A stretch of 64,000 nt of DNA. Source: Rapana venosa (taxonomy: Eukaryota; Mollusca; Gastropoda; Neogastropoda; Muricidae). The stretch is taken from positions 20,419,493 to 20,483,492 of the forward strand of contig CM054140.1 in NCBI GenBank assembly GCA_028751875.1, in the 5' to 3' direction. The position numbers and the translations under genes were made by a program. The notes under the pieces were generated by a model that made no database searches, was not told the origin of the DNA, and saw nothing but the letters and a program-made list of their open reading frames with translations. Shown here in pieces: positions 15,603 to 27,093 of this stretch (within the stretch, counting starts at the first letter, position 1; every line of letters starts with the position of its first letter).

Positions 15603-16744
15603 AAGTATTCCCTCCTTCTGGAAATTCTATGTTAGGAATTCCCTCTTCTCTACCCTTCACTTTGTTTCAGCCTTTTTCCTTTACTCCTTGTCACCTCATT
15701 CTCATCTATTTTCTGCCTTCTTGGTTCATGCTCCTGCCTTTTTTTCTCAGAAAGACTTATAACAATCCTCTCCCACGCCGAAGCCGGATGCACCGGACCT
15801 GACTTGTCAGGAGCTTAACTGACGGTAGTGCAACGCATTTGTACTCCTATGACAGCCAATATTTGCTGTCAGCGTTCAAAGAAGAAAGACTAAGAAAACA
15901 TATGTATAGTCAGACAGGAAAAATAGATATAATTCAGTGCAGTGTTTTGTGGTGTTATTCTGTCACTAGCAGCCCTTGGGCCGAATAGTAGCCCGAAATT
16001 CACACTGGTGGAAAATTAAAAAAACATCTGTAGTGACATGAGCAGGCTAATACAAAGCTGAATACAGTATAGCCAAAATAAAAGAAGCGCTATTTTTGCT
16101 TCTTTTCTTTTTCTTTTTTTTTTTAAAGTTCTTTTGCCCTTAGGGGAGGGGGGGGGGGGGGAAAGTTCGTGATGGGAGCAGTTTTCCGTGGACTGGAGCA
16201 TCAGCCCTCCAGTCTCCCGCACCCAGTCCAGGCTGATGGAACATGAGCTGATTAGATCCTGTGCCCGCCAGACGTACGTACGACTCAATCCGATTGCTGC
16301 TGCTGCTTTTTTTCTCTTTTTTTAGCTTTTTTCCCTTTTTTATAACCGACCCACTCTGACTTTTTCACCTGTCCATTTTGTCTTTTCTCTTCGTCTTTTT
16401 GGCTGGCTATCCTCATATATGTATGCTTCATGTCCGTCTTCTGTCTCTGTCTGTTTCTCTGTCTGTTTCTCTCTCTCTCCCCTCTCTCCTCTCTCTCTCT
16501 CTCTTCTCTTGTCACTCCCTGACTTTTGTCATATTTAGTTCTACCCATTATTTTTATACATGCAAAGTGGTTGGGGGGGGGGGGTGTTTGTTTATTGTTT
16601 AAGGTTTTGTGGTGGTGGTGATGGTGTTAGTACGACTACACTTATCCTGACCACACTAAAGGCTACACAGCCAAACTCCATCTCTTCCTGTCGCAGTATC
16701 AGAACCTGCAGTCCATAGAACTCAAGCAACAGACGTTAAATTTA
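15603..16744. other. Non-coding stretch, no gene recognised
   Basis: Mixed sequence with short pyrimidine tracts (16,440-16,510) and a G run at 16,149-16,161. Open frames are short and lack domains. Confidence 0.5.
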
Positions 16745-16865
16745 AACCCCTGCATGCCACGGAAAGCAAAGGGCCGTGGGGAGTGGAGGAAGCTGGTTGC
16801 AAAGTCTTCACTGGTGCCCCCACGGTCCATGGGACTACGGGACAGTGAGGAGGAGGAGGAGGATG
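16745..16865 (+). mobile_element. LINE 3'-terminal fragment
   Basis: Encodes [19 protein letters not shown] followed by MGLRD, the usual last residues of LINE reverse transcriptase polyproteins. The sequence is nearly identical to the copy at 40,600-40,672, so both derive from one active family. Confidence 0.6.
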
Positions 16866-17504
16866 CCACTGACCAAACAAAACCCTGCACACGAGTGATG
16901 CATCACATAGACGCTGTTCAGGTGTTTAGGGCACTTGAGTGTTCTGATCCAAACATTCTGATCCAAAGTAATCAAGACATCACCTGCTATAAAGTTTCCT
17001 GTGGGTTACGTTCACACCTATGGGTGATGAGTTTTATGTACTCTTTTAAGCACCCAGCTAGTCAGCTAGACATTGGCGTTTATTCATGTATTTATTCATA
17101 ATGATAAATAGCTTAGTCATAGAGCCAGAATGAGACACTGTGATTCCTGGCACTTCCTTAGACATTCACCACACTCCTGCAGATCAAAATGAACTTGTAA
17201 CTGCTTCCCAAAAAAATCCTCTTCTTTTTCTTCTTGATAAAACTTCATTTCTTGTTCTGAAACAGTACTCAGCATGTTAATTCTGTGAAAACATATAACT
17301 TTATTTATAATCAGGTGTAGCGTAATGGCACAGACATTATTATACAACTATTACAAGTAATCTGTATAGCCTGGTGTCTGCCCAAAGTCCCATTTTTCAC
17401 GATTTATTTTCTTCCTGTTCCAGATTGTGCGTGGTCCTATTAACATGACACAGACAGCATCCACTGTCAGCAGTCATCAGCAACAACTAACTGTCGGTGT
17501 ACCT

Positions 17505-17595
17505 GATCATTGGCTTATCCTATGACGTCATGACAATGCCTCCTGATACTTGAGAACACCTTGTAGCCATCTTCCTCCTCTACAATTTTCTTGGC
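17505..17595 (+). promoter_or_regulatory. Promoter-like motif cluster upstream of the MGCS gene
   Basis: Within 90 bp lie an inverted CCAAT box (ATTGG near 17,510), a palindromic cAMP-response element TGACGTCA (about 17,523) and a YY1-like GCCATCTTCC (about 17,566). This set is typical of animal core promoters and lies about 550 bp upstream of the ATG at 18104. A first non-coding exon spliced to the acceptor at 18020 would fit. Motifs are observed; promoter activity is inferred. Confidence 0.4.
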
Positions 17596-18103
17596 TGCTG
17601 TAACGGGTGAACATCACACCTCTGAACTACACCAGAGACCTCAAGCGATGAATACAGTTACTGTGTCCAGCTACCAACCTTTCAGCCTTTAACTGACATG
17701 TCTTGTCACAGGACCAGGATATTATAAAGATCTAGTTTAGTAGGATGTGATATGTCTGTTTGGGATATTGTTTTGTGTGTCGAAGATTCGTAGAACTTAT
17801 TTTAGTGATACTTTTTTTGTTTTGGTAAAAACAGAATGTATAACTAGACACTTGTATAAGTTGTTTCTACGATATCTGTAGACAACAAAATGCCACGGTC
17901 TACTCAATCAAAAAGCTAAGTCTCTATTTGGGGAGTCGGTTTGGGTTTTGTTGTTGTTGGTCAGTACGATTGTCTGAACACCCAATAATTATACATAAAA
18001 CGATTGTCATCATCTTCCAGCATCAGGACAGAACTATTCTCACCATGTGATCTGCTTTTCACCTGTACGGAGCCCATCCCTGACTGACATTTCCACAGTT
18101 GTC

Positions 18104-18499
18104 ATGGGGTGTTCAGCCAGCACATCAGACAGCCAGGCTCCAGGCAGCACCCGTGGCTCCAAAGGCAGGAGATGGAGGGCAGCGACCACCCGCACGAAGA
18201 GAGTGCAGCCTGACGACGAGGAGTCCCAGATCCAGACCTCCATCACCTGGATGGAGCAGTCCAGCCTGAGGACCAACAGCGGCAACGGCAGCCGTGGCAG
18301 CGACAAAACAGCCGGCTTTCTGACAGTGGTGTGTGTGAAGGAGGCCAAAGCGCCCGTCAGGGAAAAGTCTCTGGATACACAAAGGATGTGTCTGGATGTC
18401 CCTCACACTGTGACCCTGGTTAAGGAGACACCAGCAATTGTACACACCGAGGAGCCGCCCATACAGACTCCTAAAACTATTGGTGATAAATGTCAGTAA
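18104..18499 (+). CDS. Small predicted N-myristoylated/palmitoylated protein starting MGCS (hypothetical)
   Basis: Open frame of 131 aa. The frame stays open further upstream to 18047, but the ATG at 18104 has a good context (GTC ATG G) and gives MGCSASTSDSQ. Glycine 2 followed by cysteine 3 and small polar residues is a classic dual acylation signal that tethers proteins to membranes. The rest is low-complexity and likely disordered: an arginine/lysine-rich stretch at 17-38 (SKGRRWRAATTRTKR), an acidic PDDEESQ, then a serine/glycine region and a threonine/proline-rich tail ending KTIGDKCQ. Base composition is GC-rich and unlike the AT-rich flanks, as in the HADHA exons here, which supports coding. 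An acceptor-like TTCCAG ends at 18020, so upstream non-coding exons are possible. I do not recognise the family; BAALC and OCC1 share only the MGC start. AATAAA follows at 18796-18801. Confidence 0.55.
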   Translation: MGCSASTSDSQAPGSTRGSKGRRWRAATTRTKRVQPDDEESQIQTSITWMEQSSLRTNSGNGSRGSDKTAGFLTVVCVKEAKAPVREKSLDTQRMCLDVPHTVTLVKETPAIVHTEEPPIQTPKTIGDKCQ

Positions 18500-18795
18500 C
18501 ACATGTAAAATGTATGACTCAGTACTAAAAAGAAAAGAGAAGTTTGATGGAACATTTATAGACGTGATTTTCATGATTTCATGGTCGTTTATTTTGGGTG
18601 TGGAAGTCCTGAACCGTTTAGTCCTACTGTTTTTAAATCTGGAGTTCTGGAGCCAGGTTCACACAAGTTTTAGAATGTCTAGTGATTTTTTTTAAACATC
18701 AGAATGTCTCTATTTTATGGCAGCTTAGATTATTTTTTTAAATGCCTACTTTTTGTCCATTTTTTCTCTAAACTTGTCTTGTTGGTGACTTTGAA

Positions 18796-18801
18796 AATAA
18801 A
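18796..18801 (+). terminator. Poly(A) signal AATAAA after the MGCS gene
   Basis: Canonical hexamer about 300 bp after the stop codon of the 131-aa frame, in a T-rich 3' UTR and just before a 5S-like SINE copy. It fits as the 3' end of that gene. Confidence 0.45.
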
Positions 18802-18833
18802 TAGTAGTGATAAATCCTCTGTATGTGTAAAAG

Positions 18834-19041
18834 GTAAAGGCAAAGGAGTCCCATAACCCATAAGGTCGTAGGGGAGCGAGGCGTCAGAGACCTCACTTCT
18901 CTAGGGCCAGCATATTGAGGGCGGCGCCCATCTCCTCTCCCTCGCTGCTTTACCTTCCCTGACCCTAAAGAGGGCAGGTACCCATTTACAGCTGGGTGAA
19001 CTGGGGGAACTGTACTGAAGCCAAGGCGCGCAAACGGTCAC
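18834..19041 (-). mobile_element. SINE with a 5S rRNA-like core, copy 2 (5'-truncated)
   Basis: Body about 95% like the other copies by eye, but the element stops at CGGTCAC, inside the 5S-like core, so the promoter part is missing. 5' truncation is typical of incomplete reverse transcription. Confidence 0.72.
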
Positions 19042-19217
19042 TCTGTATGTGTATGAACTTGAAAACCGACTGCTTATGTCTCTTCTCACTTCTCTGCATT
19101 CCCTTACCATGAAGAGTGCATAGTGCCTGGTATTCTGTGCCTGTAACTCTGCAGGAGGTCTTCAAACCGGCCTCAGCCAACACATTCATTTTCACAGCTG
19201 CACCTTCTTTTGTACAG

Positions 19218-19492
19218 GATGCATGCTGGGTATGTTCATGTTTCCATAACCCACTAAACACTGACATGAATTACCGGATCTTTAACGTGCATATTTGATC
19301 TGCATGCATATATGCAAGAAGGGAACTCGGGCACTAGCAGGTCTTCACTTTAAGGTTGACCTACGAGACCAAAAAAACCCGCCTTAGTTTACCTGATGCT
19401 GCTGCCACGATTTCAACCCACACCTTCATGGACTGACAGATTGAAGTCAAACAATGTTAATTAACCACTCAGCTACAACGGCTATGCTCACT
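19218..19492 (-). mobile_element. tRNA-derived SINE, same family as 11,178
   Basis: - strand copy with the tRNA-like head near 19,490 and body words acgttaaagatcc and gaaacatgaacatacccagc. More diverged than the copy at 11,178. Confidence 0.65.
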
Positions 19493-20089
19493 TACTTGTT
19501 GAATGTCTGCACATTCTGCCCCTTACCACATCTGTGTCACTAGGGAGCATCCTGTCAGAAAAGTTATTGCACAGTGTAATGCAATTTTTTTCCCCAGTCC
19601 ATTATAAAGATGAAAATAACTGTATCACCTACTGTTCATAACAAACTGGAAACAACAAGACAGATAAACCATCTTCACACATGAATACATAACTCACAGA
19701 TGTCAATTTTTTGTTTTTAATTCAAATCGGCAATATTGAGGCCAAAAAGAAATACAGTTCTGAATATCATCATAGTATAAATTCAGGTTTTTAAGATATC
19801 CATCCTGAAATATAACAAGTGAATAGCATCCATCTTGATGTACAAGCATGCAAAAAATGCATGCATATATCACATCTTTCTCTCTCTCTCAAACACACAC
19901 ACAAAGCATGTACACAGGCATGCACAGTCTCACAAACATAATTTACATACACACTCTCTCTCCCACCCCCCCACCCCCTCCCTCCCTCTCTCATTTCTTC
20001 TTCTTCTTCCTTTTTTGTCATGTATCTCCCAGGAGAGGTTTGACATTGACAAGCCTTTTCCATCTCTCTCTGTTTTAAGCTTCCTCCTT

Positions 20090-20365
20090 ATTTATACCCC
20101 TTTCTCTAAGATCATCTGCAATACAGGCAGCCCAGGTTGTGCTAGGTCGTCCCTTTGGTCTCTTTCCATCCACTACGAAGTTCATTGCTCTTTTTATGAT
20201 GTGGTGGTCTGCTTTCTGTTGAACATGCCCAAACCAGCGCAGTCTATAGGTACTAGCTACAGACTTCAGACTTCAGATCATCAACTTTGCACATTCTCCA
20301 TAGTTCTTCATTCGTGATCCTGTTTTCCCATTTGATCTTTGTCATGTAGCGTAGCATTCGGTTTT
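20090..20365 (-). mobile_element. LINE fragment: C-terminal end of a reverse transcriptase
   Basis: - strand reading MLRYMTKIKWENRITNEELW, then YRLRWFGHVQQKADHHI and GKRPKGRPSTTWAACIADDL after a frame change. The RWFGHV and G+RP+GRP motifs mark the end of many LINE polyproteins. It belongs to a different family from the RTE at 45.7 kb. Confidence 0.6.
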
Positions 20366-20394
20366 CACAGCTCTCTCTCTCTCATTTACACACA

Positions 20395-20645
20395 CTAAGT
20401 CCTTCGGATGAGACTATAAACCAAGGCCCCGTGTGCGAACGCACGCAGAACATCTTGCGCACACGTTAAATCCTGTTCCGCTTTTCGTAAGAGAAGGTCA
20501 TTGTGTGCCAGTGAAAACATATGAAAGAATTTACAAAACCACATACACATGGGGACTGGACGTTTAAAAAAAAAGCACATCAGTGCTTATTCCATTATCC
20601 TTGATATAAAAGAATAAAATAAATTTTAAAAAATAAAATGAAATA
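20395..20645 (+). mobile_element. SINE body copy (family with ggatgagactataaaccaag)
   Basis: Contains ccttcggatgagactataaa, cgcacacgttaaatcctgtt, gtgtgccagtgaaaac and the end ggggactgga ... gtgcttattccattatcctt. The same order is found at 22,583, 39,660, 40,674 and 58,690. Confidence 0.65.
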
Positions 20646-21009
20646 AAATAAACAAACACACACACACAAACTAGTGCACCAACCATTCCCAATTTCCCAG
20701 CATCCCCCCCCCCCCCCCCTCTCTCTCCCCCAGGTCTTCATTTTCCCTCTACTGATAAGAAGACTATTCTGCTCTGACACCTATTCACAGGCAGATTATA
20801 GATACTGGTGTTCAGGCTGCCCTCTGTACTGTATTACTGGATCATGGCATATGCACACTAGCTGTTATGCACTGGATACATTTTGCTTTGAGCTGAACTG
20901 GTTTGTTTAATTTTGTTTTGCTGTTTATCTGTTACTTTTTCCTTTTGCTTGTTACTGGGGGTGACAAAAAATGAATTAACAAGCTGGGTTCTGTAATTTT
21001 TGTTTTGTG

Positions 21010-21649
21010 TGTCCAGTTTGATAAACAATTTATTCTTAAGGAAAATTTAGTAATTGTTTAATAACTGGAGGATGAATGATGAAGTGTTTGGTGGCTGCAA
21101 ACCTTGCTGTAAGCAGTTCTTCCAAATTAACTCTGTTTAAAACAACAACAACAACAAAGTAATAAAACAACAAACAAAAAGACAAATTGACTTTATCCTA
21201 AACTCCCTGAGAAGTAGTTAGGGTATTGCACTGAATTTTTCAGGCAGTATGTCATGGACAAGTTGAATGTGGTCAAGCCCATTCCTGTCCAGATTAGCAG
21301 GTGCATGCTGGGTATGTATGTGTCACCCACGCCAACTCTAAGAGATCTGAATGTTTAACAAGAAGCACCAAGCACACAGAGAATCCTCACTGCAGTCATG
21401 AGCCAAGAAACAGAACAGAGCAGTCTCCTGCAGAAGCCATGTCATTAATATCACCAGCTACACACTCCTTTTCTCAGTCCACTCAGCTTTCTTGAATCCT
21501 GGACGAGGATGTTCCACTGCCTGTCTGTTATTACAATACAACCTCGCACTCATGTAAAATCCCTTTCCATCTGTTCCACAATGTGTCTGTTACTACATAT
21601 GTCTGTCTAAATACTGATTACTAGGTGTTCTGATAATCCACAGTCATTG
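21010..21649 (-). other. NME6: NME6 3' untranslated region (predicted)
   Basis: After the NME6 stop codon there is no open coding exon. A - strand AATAAA (TTTATT at 21029-21034 on +) would place the transcript end about 620 bp beyond the stop. Part of the interval (about 21,185-21,335) resembles a degenerate SINE body, with a 'gcatgctgggtatgt' word shared with other copies. Confidence 0.35.
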
Positions 21650-24600
21650 TCAGCTCTCAGGGGCGTGGGTGTGCAGGGATCTGTGTACACAGGCCTCCTC
21701 ATCAAACTCAACCTGCCCTGAGAGGAAAGCAGCCTCTTCTTCTTTCTGCCACGCGTCAATGTTGAACTCTGGAAAGAAGAACTCGATTTCCCGTCTTGCT
21801 GTCGCTTCTGAATCTGCACAAAACAGAGTTGAGACAAATACACCAAGAGTGTCACAGAGAAAAACCACAAGTCCCTGAAATTGTAAGGGGGGTCCAGGGC
21901 ATATTCTCCTGGGGAAAAAACCCCATCTCATGTATAAATAGTGAAAATCTAATGCAAATCTGATTTCAACTTAAGTGCTTTACTGACATTTTCAAAAACC
22001 TTCACATCAAATGAATTGCCTCCCTTTACATTCTCTGCCACTCTTTCTCCCAAACCCCATTCAAAAAAATATGTCAGACTTATCAAAATTCAGTAGACTA
22101 AACTTTTCATCTGCCGTTCTCTGAAGGCCTTTGATTCTGCATGGTCTACCAACTCTGCTTTGGTCTCTGATATCTTTTATCATACCAACAAATGTACCTG
22201 TAAAATAACTTCATACAACAATTGGAAAGTAGACCTGTGCTTCTTCCAGCTGGCAAAACTAATTATTGAATGGTTTTTCATCTCCATTTAAGTCAAACTA
22301 TAATAGGTACAACTTCAACATGATCTTTGGCTTTTTCTTTGACTTCTGCAGCCTCCCACTTTTTGCATAAAGTTGGAGTCTGACAGTTCACTCAAAATGG
22401 TTTTGCCTTTGACTGGGCAAACAAAAATTAATGGCAACAGTTCACTCTCTCAAAAGAGACTGTACATAAGATTTCATCTTACATGTAAAGGAACAAGCTT
22501 TTCTAATTGATACTGATTTGGTATACTGTACATACTTAACAGTTTCTACTTATCTTTATAGATACTAAACAATCTTATTCAATCTCGGATGAGACTATAA
22601 ACCAAGGTCCTGTTTGCAAACACATACAGAACATTTGCACACATGCATATCTGTTCCGCTTTTCAGAGGAGAAGGCCATTGTATGCCAGTGGAAACGGAT
22701 GACAAAATTTACAAAACTGCCTACACACAGGGACCAGATGTAAAAAAGCACATGAGTACTTATTCCATTATTATAATAAATAAAAAATTAAATAGTCATG
22801 ACAAAGAAATGTCAGACACAGTTCACTGACTTACCTGACCCATGACAACAATTCCTTGTGTCCGTCAGACCAAACTGCCCTCTGATGCTTTCGGGAGCTT
22901 CATAGATTGTTCTGGGGAAAAAAAGTCTGAGTAAAAATAAGTCTGAGTAAACAAATCAAACAGTGTGTGTATGGGTGCATGCATGCGTACATGTGTGCGT
23001 TCATGTGTGCATGTGATAGACTCTAAAAAAACAGGTATGAAAATAAAGTTTTATGAGTAAACGAATCTCAGAAAGCGAATGAGCCGGGGCTATAAACAAC
23101 AGGATTTGACTGGAGTGAATGAGCGAGCTAGTGTGTGCAAGAGAGAGAGTGAGTGTGCATGTGTTTGCATGCGTGCATGTATGCATGCCTTTGGGCTCTG
23201 TGTGTGCATGCCTACATGCATGAGTAGATTGTGTGCATGTACACATAATATACTGACTAACTTCTAATTAATATTTTCTTTACTACACACACACACGCAC
23301 ACACACACACACCTCAAAAATGAAATACATGCCTTGATTAGCATGAAAATGTAGAACAAGTTAAAGATACTATCAGTAATACAGAGTACTGTGTACATAA
23401 ATCTTCTTACTTTAGCACCTTGGTGGGCCCCATGATTTGCCTCCACTGTGTAATGGCATCCTCTCGTGTCAGGACATGCGTCCAGATAGGTCCGCTAGAT
23501 ATGAACACAGCAAATCAAACATCAAGGGACAGCAACATGAAAAGAAAAGGGCTTTTTGTTGACTTTGAAAAGTTACAATGTGTGTGTGTGTGTTGGCAAA
23601 AAGTTTGAACATATATGATCTTTGTAAGATTTTAGCTTCCAAAACGCAAGCACATATTTATGCACAGACATGTAGATGTGTACTCTCTCTCTTATGTATG
23701 CACGCATGCAATGATGCACACACACACGTGTGTGTGTGCATATTATTCATGAAACACTCTCAAAGTCACATTAATAAAATAACCAATACAAAACAGGATT
23801 TCAAGCAAAACATCAGCATGCGCACAGATTGACACATCATCAAAGGATTAAAAAAAAAACCCTGAAAATTCTATATAATATGCATCAATAAAAAAAAAGT
23901 TTTTTAAAGAAGAATGCAATAAATCATTGTGACTTGCCTGCTCATGAAGGATACAAGTCTGTCCAAAAAGAATTTTCCTGTAACAATAAACAAAAACTTT
24001 AAAAACAAAATAATAAGATATCTTGACTCAGTTGTAAATCGCACATACGCATAGATGTATAACACATACACAGTTTGTTTAACTGAATAAAGAGAACACG
24101 TTATACATGCATGCACACGCACACTCTCTCTCTCTATTGGTGTCTCGTTCTCTCTCTAACTCACACACACACACACACACACACACACGACTTCTCTCTT
24201 ATCCCCTTCAGGAACTGCAACAAATTTTTCAGGCATTGTGTCTTGAGCAGATTAAACCTGAAAGAGGCTATCCCTCTCCAGGTTGTAATGTGCATGCTAG
24301 GCATGTTTGAATCATCCATGCCACCAGCCATAGCTAGCCTACTCTTCTACAATTGATGGACTGGTTTTTGATGTGTGCATAACATGTTCTGCATGCATTT
24401 GCAAGGAGCATAAGGATCTTGGTCTGTAGCCTCATCCATTGAACTCTAAGTAGACTGGAGTCTACACACACACACGACAAAATTTACTAAACTGCTTACA
24501 CACGGGGACTGGATGAAAAAAGCATGTGAGTGCTTATTCCATTATCCTCGAAATAAAAGAATAAAATAAATAATAAAAATAAATCACACACACACACAAA

Positions 24601-24913
24601 ATCTAGTCAGTTCTTATTTAATATCTGCTTCATTCAGGAGATTTTCTATCTCTTTTTTTTTTTTTACTCCTAACTTTAACTGGTAACCAAGATTCTTTTC
24701 TTTTAGATGGATTGACAATTAGTGATGATAGTCAAATCATTTGAACTGCACACCAATTCCATAATTCCATGTTAGCTGACCCACTAGATTCAGTTGGAAA
24801 GCATTCTAAAGATATCCTAAGGATATTTTTGTTTTCTAATCATACAAATAACCAATACAACCATACAAAAAGTATTCCACTTTGCCTGTGATTTAAAGCA
24901 ACAAAGGCAATAT

Positions 24914-24950
<37 letters not shown>

Positions 24951-26764
24951 CTTTAATCTCATGAAAAGCTTTACAGTCATTTTCAACACCCAGGCACATA
25001 AAGATACTTCCATAAGAAGAAAAAAATCACACCAAGCTGATCAAATTCCAAACTTGAAAATGTTACTGAATAATAAATTTCATGTGGGCAAGTTACATGC
25101 AATTACCTTTGTGTTCTTCATAGAAGTCTTCTGCCCTGGTTCTGGTCAGCTGGAGCTGTTTGGATTTCACAAAGTAAAATCCACGTTTCAGGATGATGGA
25201 CCGGATTTCCTGAAAATGTACACTAACTACCATGAACAAAAGAAGAAAAAAGAAAGAAAGAAAACAAAAGCTAGACAGACTGACAGACAGATACATCATA
25301 GCTTGATTGATAGATAGACACTGATAAAACAAATAGACCATAGTTTGATTGATATATATATTAGGAAGGAGAGGGAGGGAAAGAGAGACAGACAGACAGA
25401 CAGAGAGAGACAGAGACAGAGATGCAAAGACAGACAGACAAGCAGGCAGACAGATAGGCAGACACTGAGACAGGCTGACAAATACAACAGAAGGAAGAAA
25501 GAAAAAAAGTTGTTTTATATGGGTGAAAGGGTCATCTATAGCTAGTATTTTATAGGTAAGTTAAAAGAATGATAGCAATATTAATCCTATCAATAAGCCT
25601 TTTACAGGGGAAGTTATTGGTTAGCCTAGTGAAAAGAGTGCGGAGCTCATATTCTAGTTCTGAATCTCTACTGAGATATCCACTAAAAGTTATTTTTTCC
25701 AAGTCCATTCAACAGAAAGCCCTTTGAAGCATAATCTACCTTTTGTAGAATAGGAAAGGTATGACCAGCGGTCTGGATACCACAAACATACCCAGCATGC
25801 ACCCTGCTACCTGGTAGGGATGAACTCTTTCAGGTTCAACTTGCCCATGACCCACTGCTTCAAAAGATCAGTGCTTGAGTAGTTACTGTTTAAGAAGTTC
25901 TGGGAGTTAAGTCAGCTTCATTATTTCTGCTATTTCAAACCCTTCTACCTATTATGTAAGATCATGCAAGTAAAAATGATGACACAAATATAACCTGCAT
26001 GCCGTCAGTGTGCAATATCCTGATCAAAAAGTAAAAAAGTAACAATCTTATTAAAGCCTGTGTGGGCTCGGACAGTATGATACCCTGCTTGAAAGAATGG
26101 TCTATTGACGTATAAGCTTGATTTTTTTAAATATAATTTTTATGTTTTCAAAATAGAAAATACTGGAAAGTTATCGCATAATATTTCCTTTTTCTTTTCT
26201 CATTCCTTGGCTAGAGCTCCGAGGTTCACCACTGGTGGAAATTTGCAAATGTGACTGTTTTTGCCCACCATGAAAGTGAAAGTGGCTGTATTCCAATTTC
26301 AGGGATGCACGCTGGGTATGTTTGTGTTTCCATAATCCACCAAACACTGACGTGAATTATGGGATCTTTAACATACATATTTTGATCTTATACATGTGGT
26401 AAGGGATTAAGACACTGGCAGGTCTGCACTTGAAGTTGACCTGGGAGATCATAAAAATCCCCACACTTTCACCAGACACAGCCAAGATTCAAACCCAGAA
26501 CATGGGCCCATGGGATTGAAGCAGTACTGTCTTAACCACTCGGCTATGGTGTCCGTCACGTAATCATATCAACAGTGAATTGTCATCAGCAGAAACAATT
26601 TCTAGGGTCAACATGAAGATCACAAAATTGAGGCTTTCACCCTCATATGCAAGAATGTGGTTTTATTTTTTGACCCAGATAAGTGTTACCTGGACGATAT
26701 GAGGATGTGCAACAACATCGGGTTTTAAAATAGCAAGCGTTAACTGCAGAGTTCTGGCAGACAT
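21650..26764 (-). CDS. NME6: NME6-type nucleoside diphosphate kinase (six exons, complete)
   Basis: Group II nucleoside diphosphate kinase; the family transfers the terminal phosphate of a nucleoside triphosphate to a diphosphate through a phosphohistidine, and human NME6 is mitochondrial. Exons in order: 26764-26690, 25209-25107, 23977-23938, 23494-23411, 22911-22835, 21813-21650. They sum to 543 nt, giving 180 aa against about 186-194 in humans. The start MSARTLQLTLAILKPDVVAH shows the KPD motif. Then come RGFYFVKSKQLQLTR, FYEEHKGKFFLDRLVSFM, SGPIWTHVLTREDAI, MGPTKVLK and ESIRGQFGLTDTRNCCHGS. The histidine in the last motif, about residue 124, is the expected active-site residue. FFFPEF near the C-terminus matches NME6 rather than NME5 or NME7. 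Intron 3 has a GC donor (AGCAG then GCAAGT); the other introns are GT-AG. Confidence 0.94.
22583..22800 (+). mobile_element. SINE body copy (family with ggatgagactataaaccaag)
   Basis: Same landmarks as at 20,395, more diverged. It lies in the NME6 intron between 21813 and 22835, antisense to that gene. Confidence 0.6.
24468..24590 (+). mobile_element. SINE 3' fragment
   Basis: Holds the family end cacggggactggatgaaaaa and gtgcttattccattatcctc followed by an A-rich AATAAA-type tail. Similar fragments lie at 27,885-27,945 and 2,880-2,985. Confidence 0.55.
25612..25865 (+). mobile_element. Degenerate tRNA-derived SINE
   Basis: Head-like ggttagcctagtgaaaagag and later aacatacccagcatgcaccc, in the order of the other SINEs but much mutated. 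Located in NME6 intron 1, antisense. Confidence 0.4.
26212..26576 (-). mobile_element. tRNA-derived SINE (full length), NME6 intron 1
   Basis: On the - strand it runs from a tRNA-like head (atagccgagtggttaagaca, 26,555) through aacttcaagtgcagacctgc and atgttaaagatcccataatt to the shared 3' segment ending gaacctcggagctctagcca at 26,212. It is in the same orientation as NME6. Confidence 0.68.
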
Positions 26765-27093
26765 GGTGATGATTTTTCTACTCTTCGTTGATAATGCGAC
26801 CAAAAACAATGTCTTGATGCCAGACTGTCGTCTGCTTGTACAGGAAGCTGTGAGTGCAGTAATTCTTTTTTTTTTTTAAATATATAAAACCTTTTAAATT
26901 ATCGTACAAAACATAATTTTAATTATTAGATAAATGTTGTCCATGAATATTGACGCATTATAAACATAACGTACAGTCTTCAGAATATTCCTTCAAAAAT
27001 ATGTAGCACTATATTGTGCTCATTTGTTTCCTGTTCCGGTTGTAAGTTGGCCATAACAACATGAATGAAGTTGTGTGTTGAGGAAGAAAAGTT
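26765..27093. promoter_or_regulatory. Shared NME6/TM2D1 head-to-head promoter region
   Basis: Only 329 bp separate the NME6 start codon (- strand) from the TM2D1 start codon (+ strand), so both 5' UTRs and promoters must fit here or overlap. The centre is AT-rich (a T run then TAAATATATAAAAC near 26,870-26,890). Near the TM2D1 side TTTCCTGTTCCGGTTG (about 27,029) holds two ETS-type GGAA cores on the - strand, common in promoters of mitochondrial genes. No CpG island is evident. Spacing is observed; the function is inferred. Confidence 0.55.
27061..27081 (+). promoter_or_regulatory. Upstream open reading frame before TM2D1
   Basis: An ATG at 27061 opens a 6-codon frame ending in TGA at 27079-27081, 13 bases before the TM2D1 ATG. 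A second ATG at 27065 opens a longer frame that overlaps the TM2D1 start out of phase. If transcription starts upstream of 27061, both could lower TM2D1 translation. Transcript evidence is lacking. Confidence 0.35.

Noticed and set aside
16754..17101. 115-codon frame starting MPRKAKGRGEWRK
   Set aside because: Its first 40 residues are a LINE 3' end that recurs at 40,600; the rest is non-coding sequence.
18125..18574. 149-codon frame on the - strand opposite the MGCS gene
   Set aside because: Shadow of the + strand coding sequence; no motif and no good start context.
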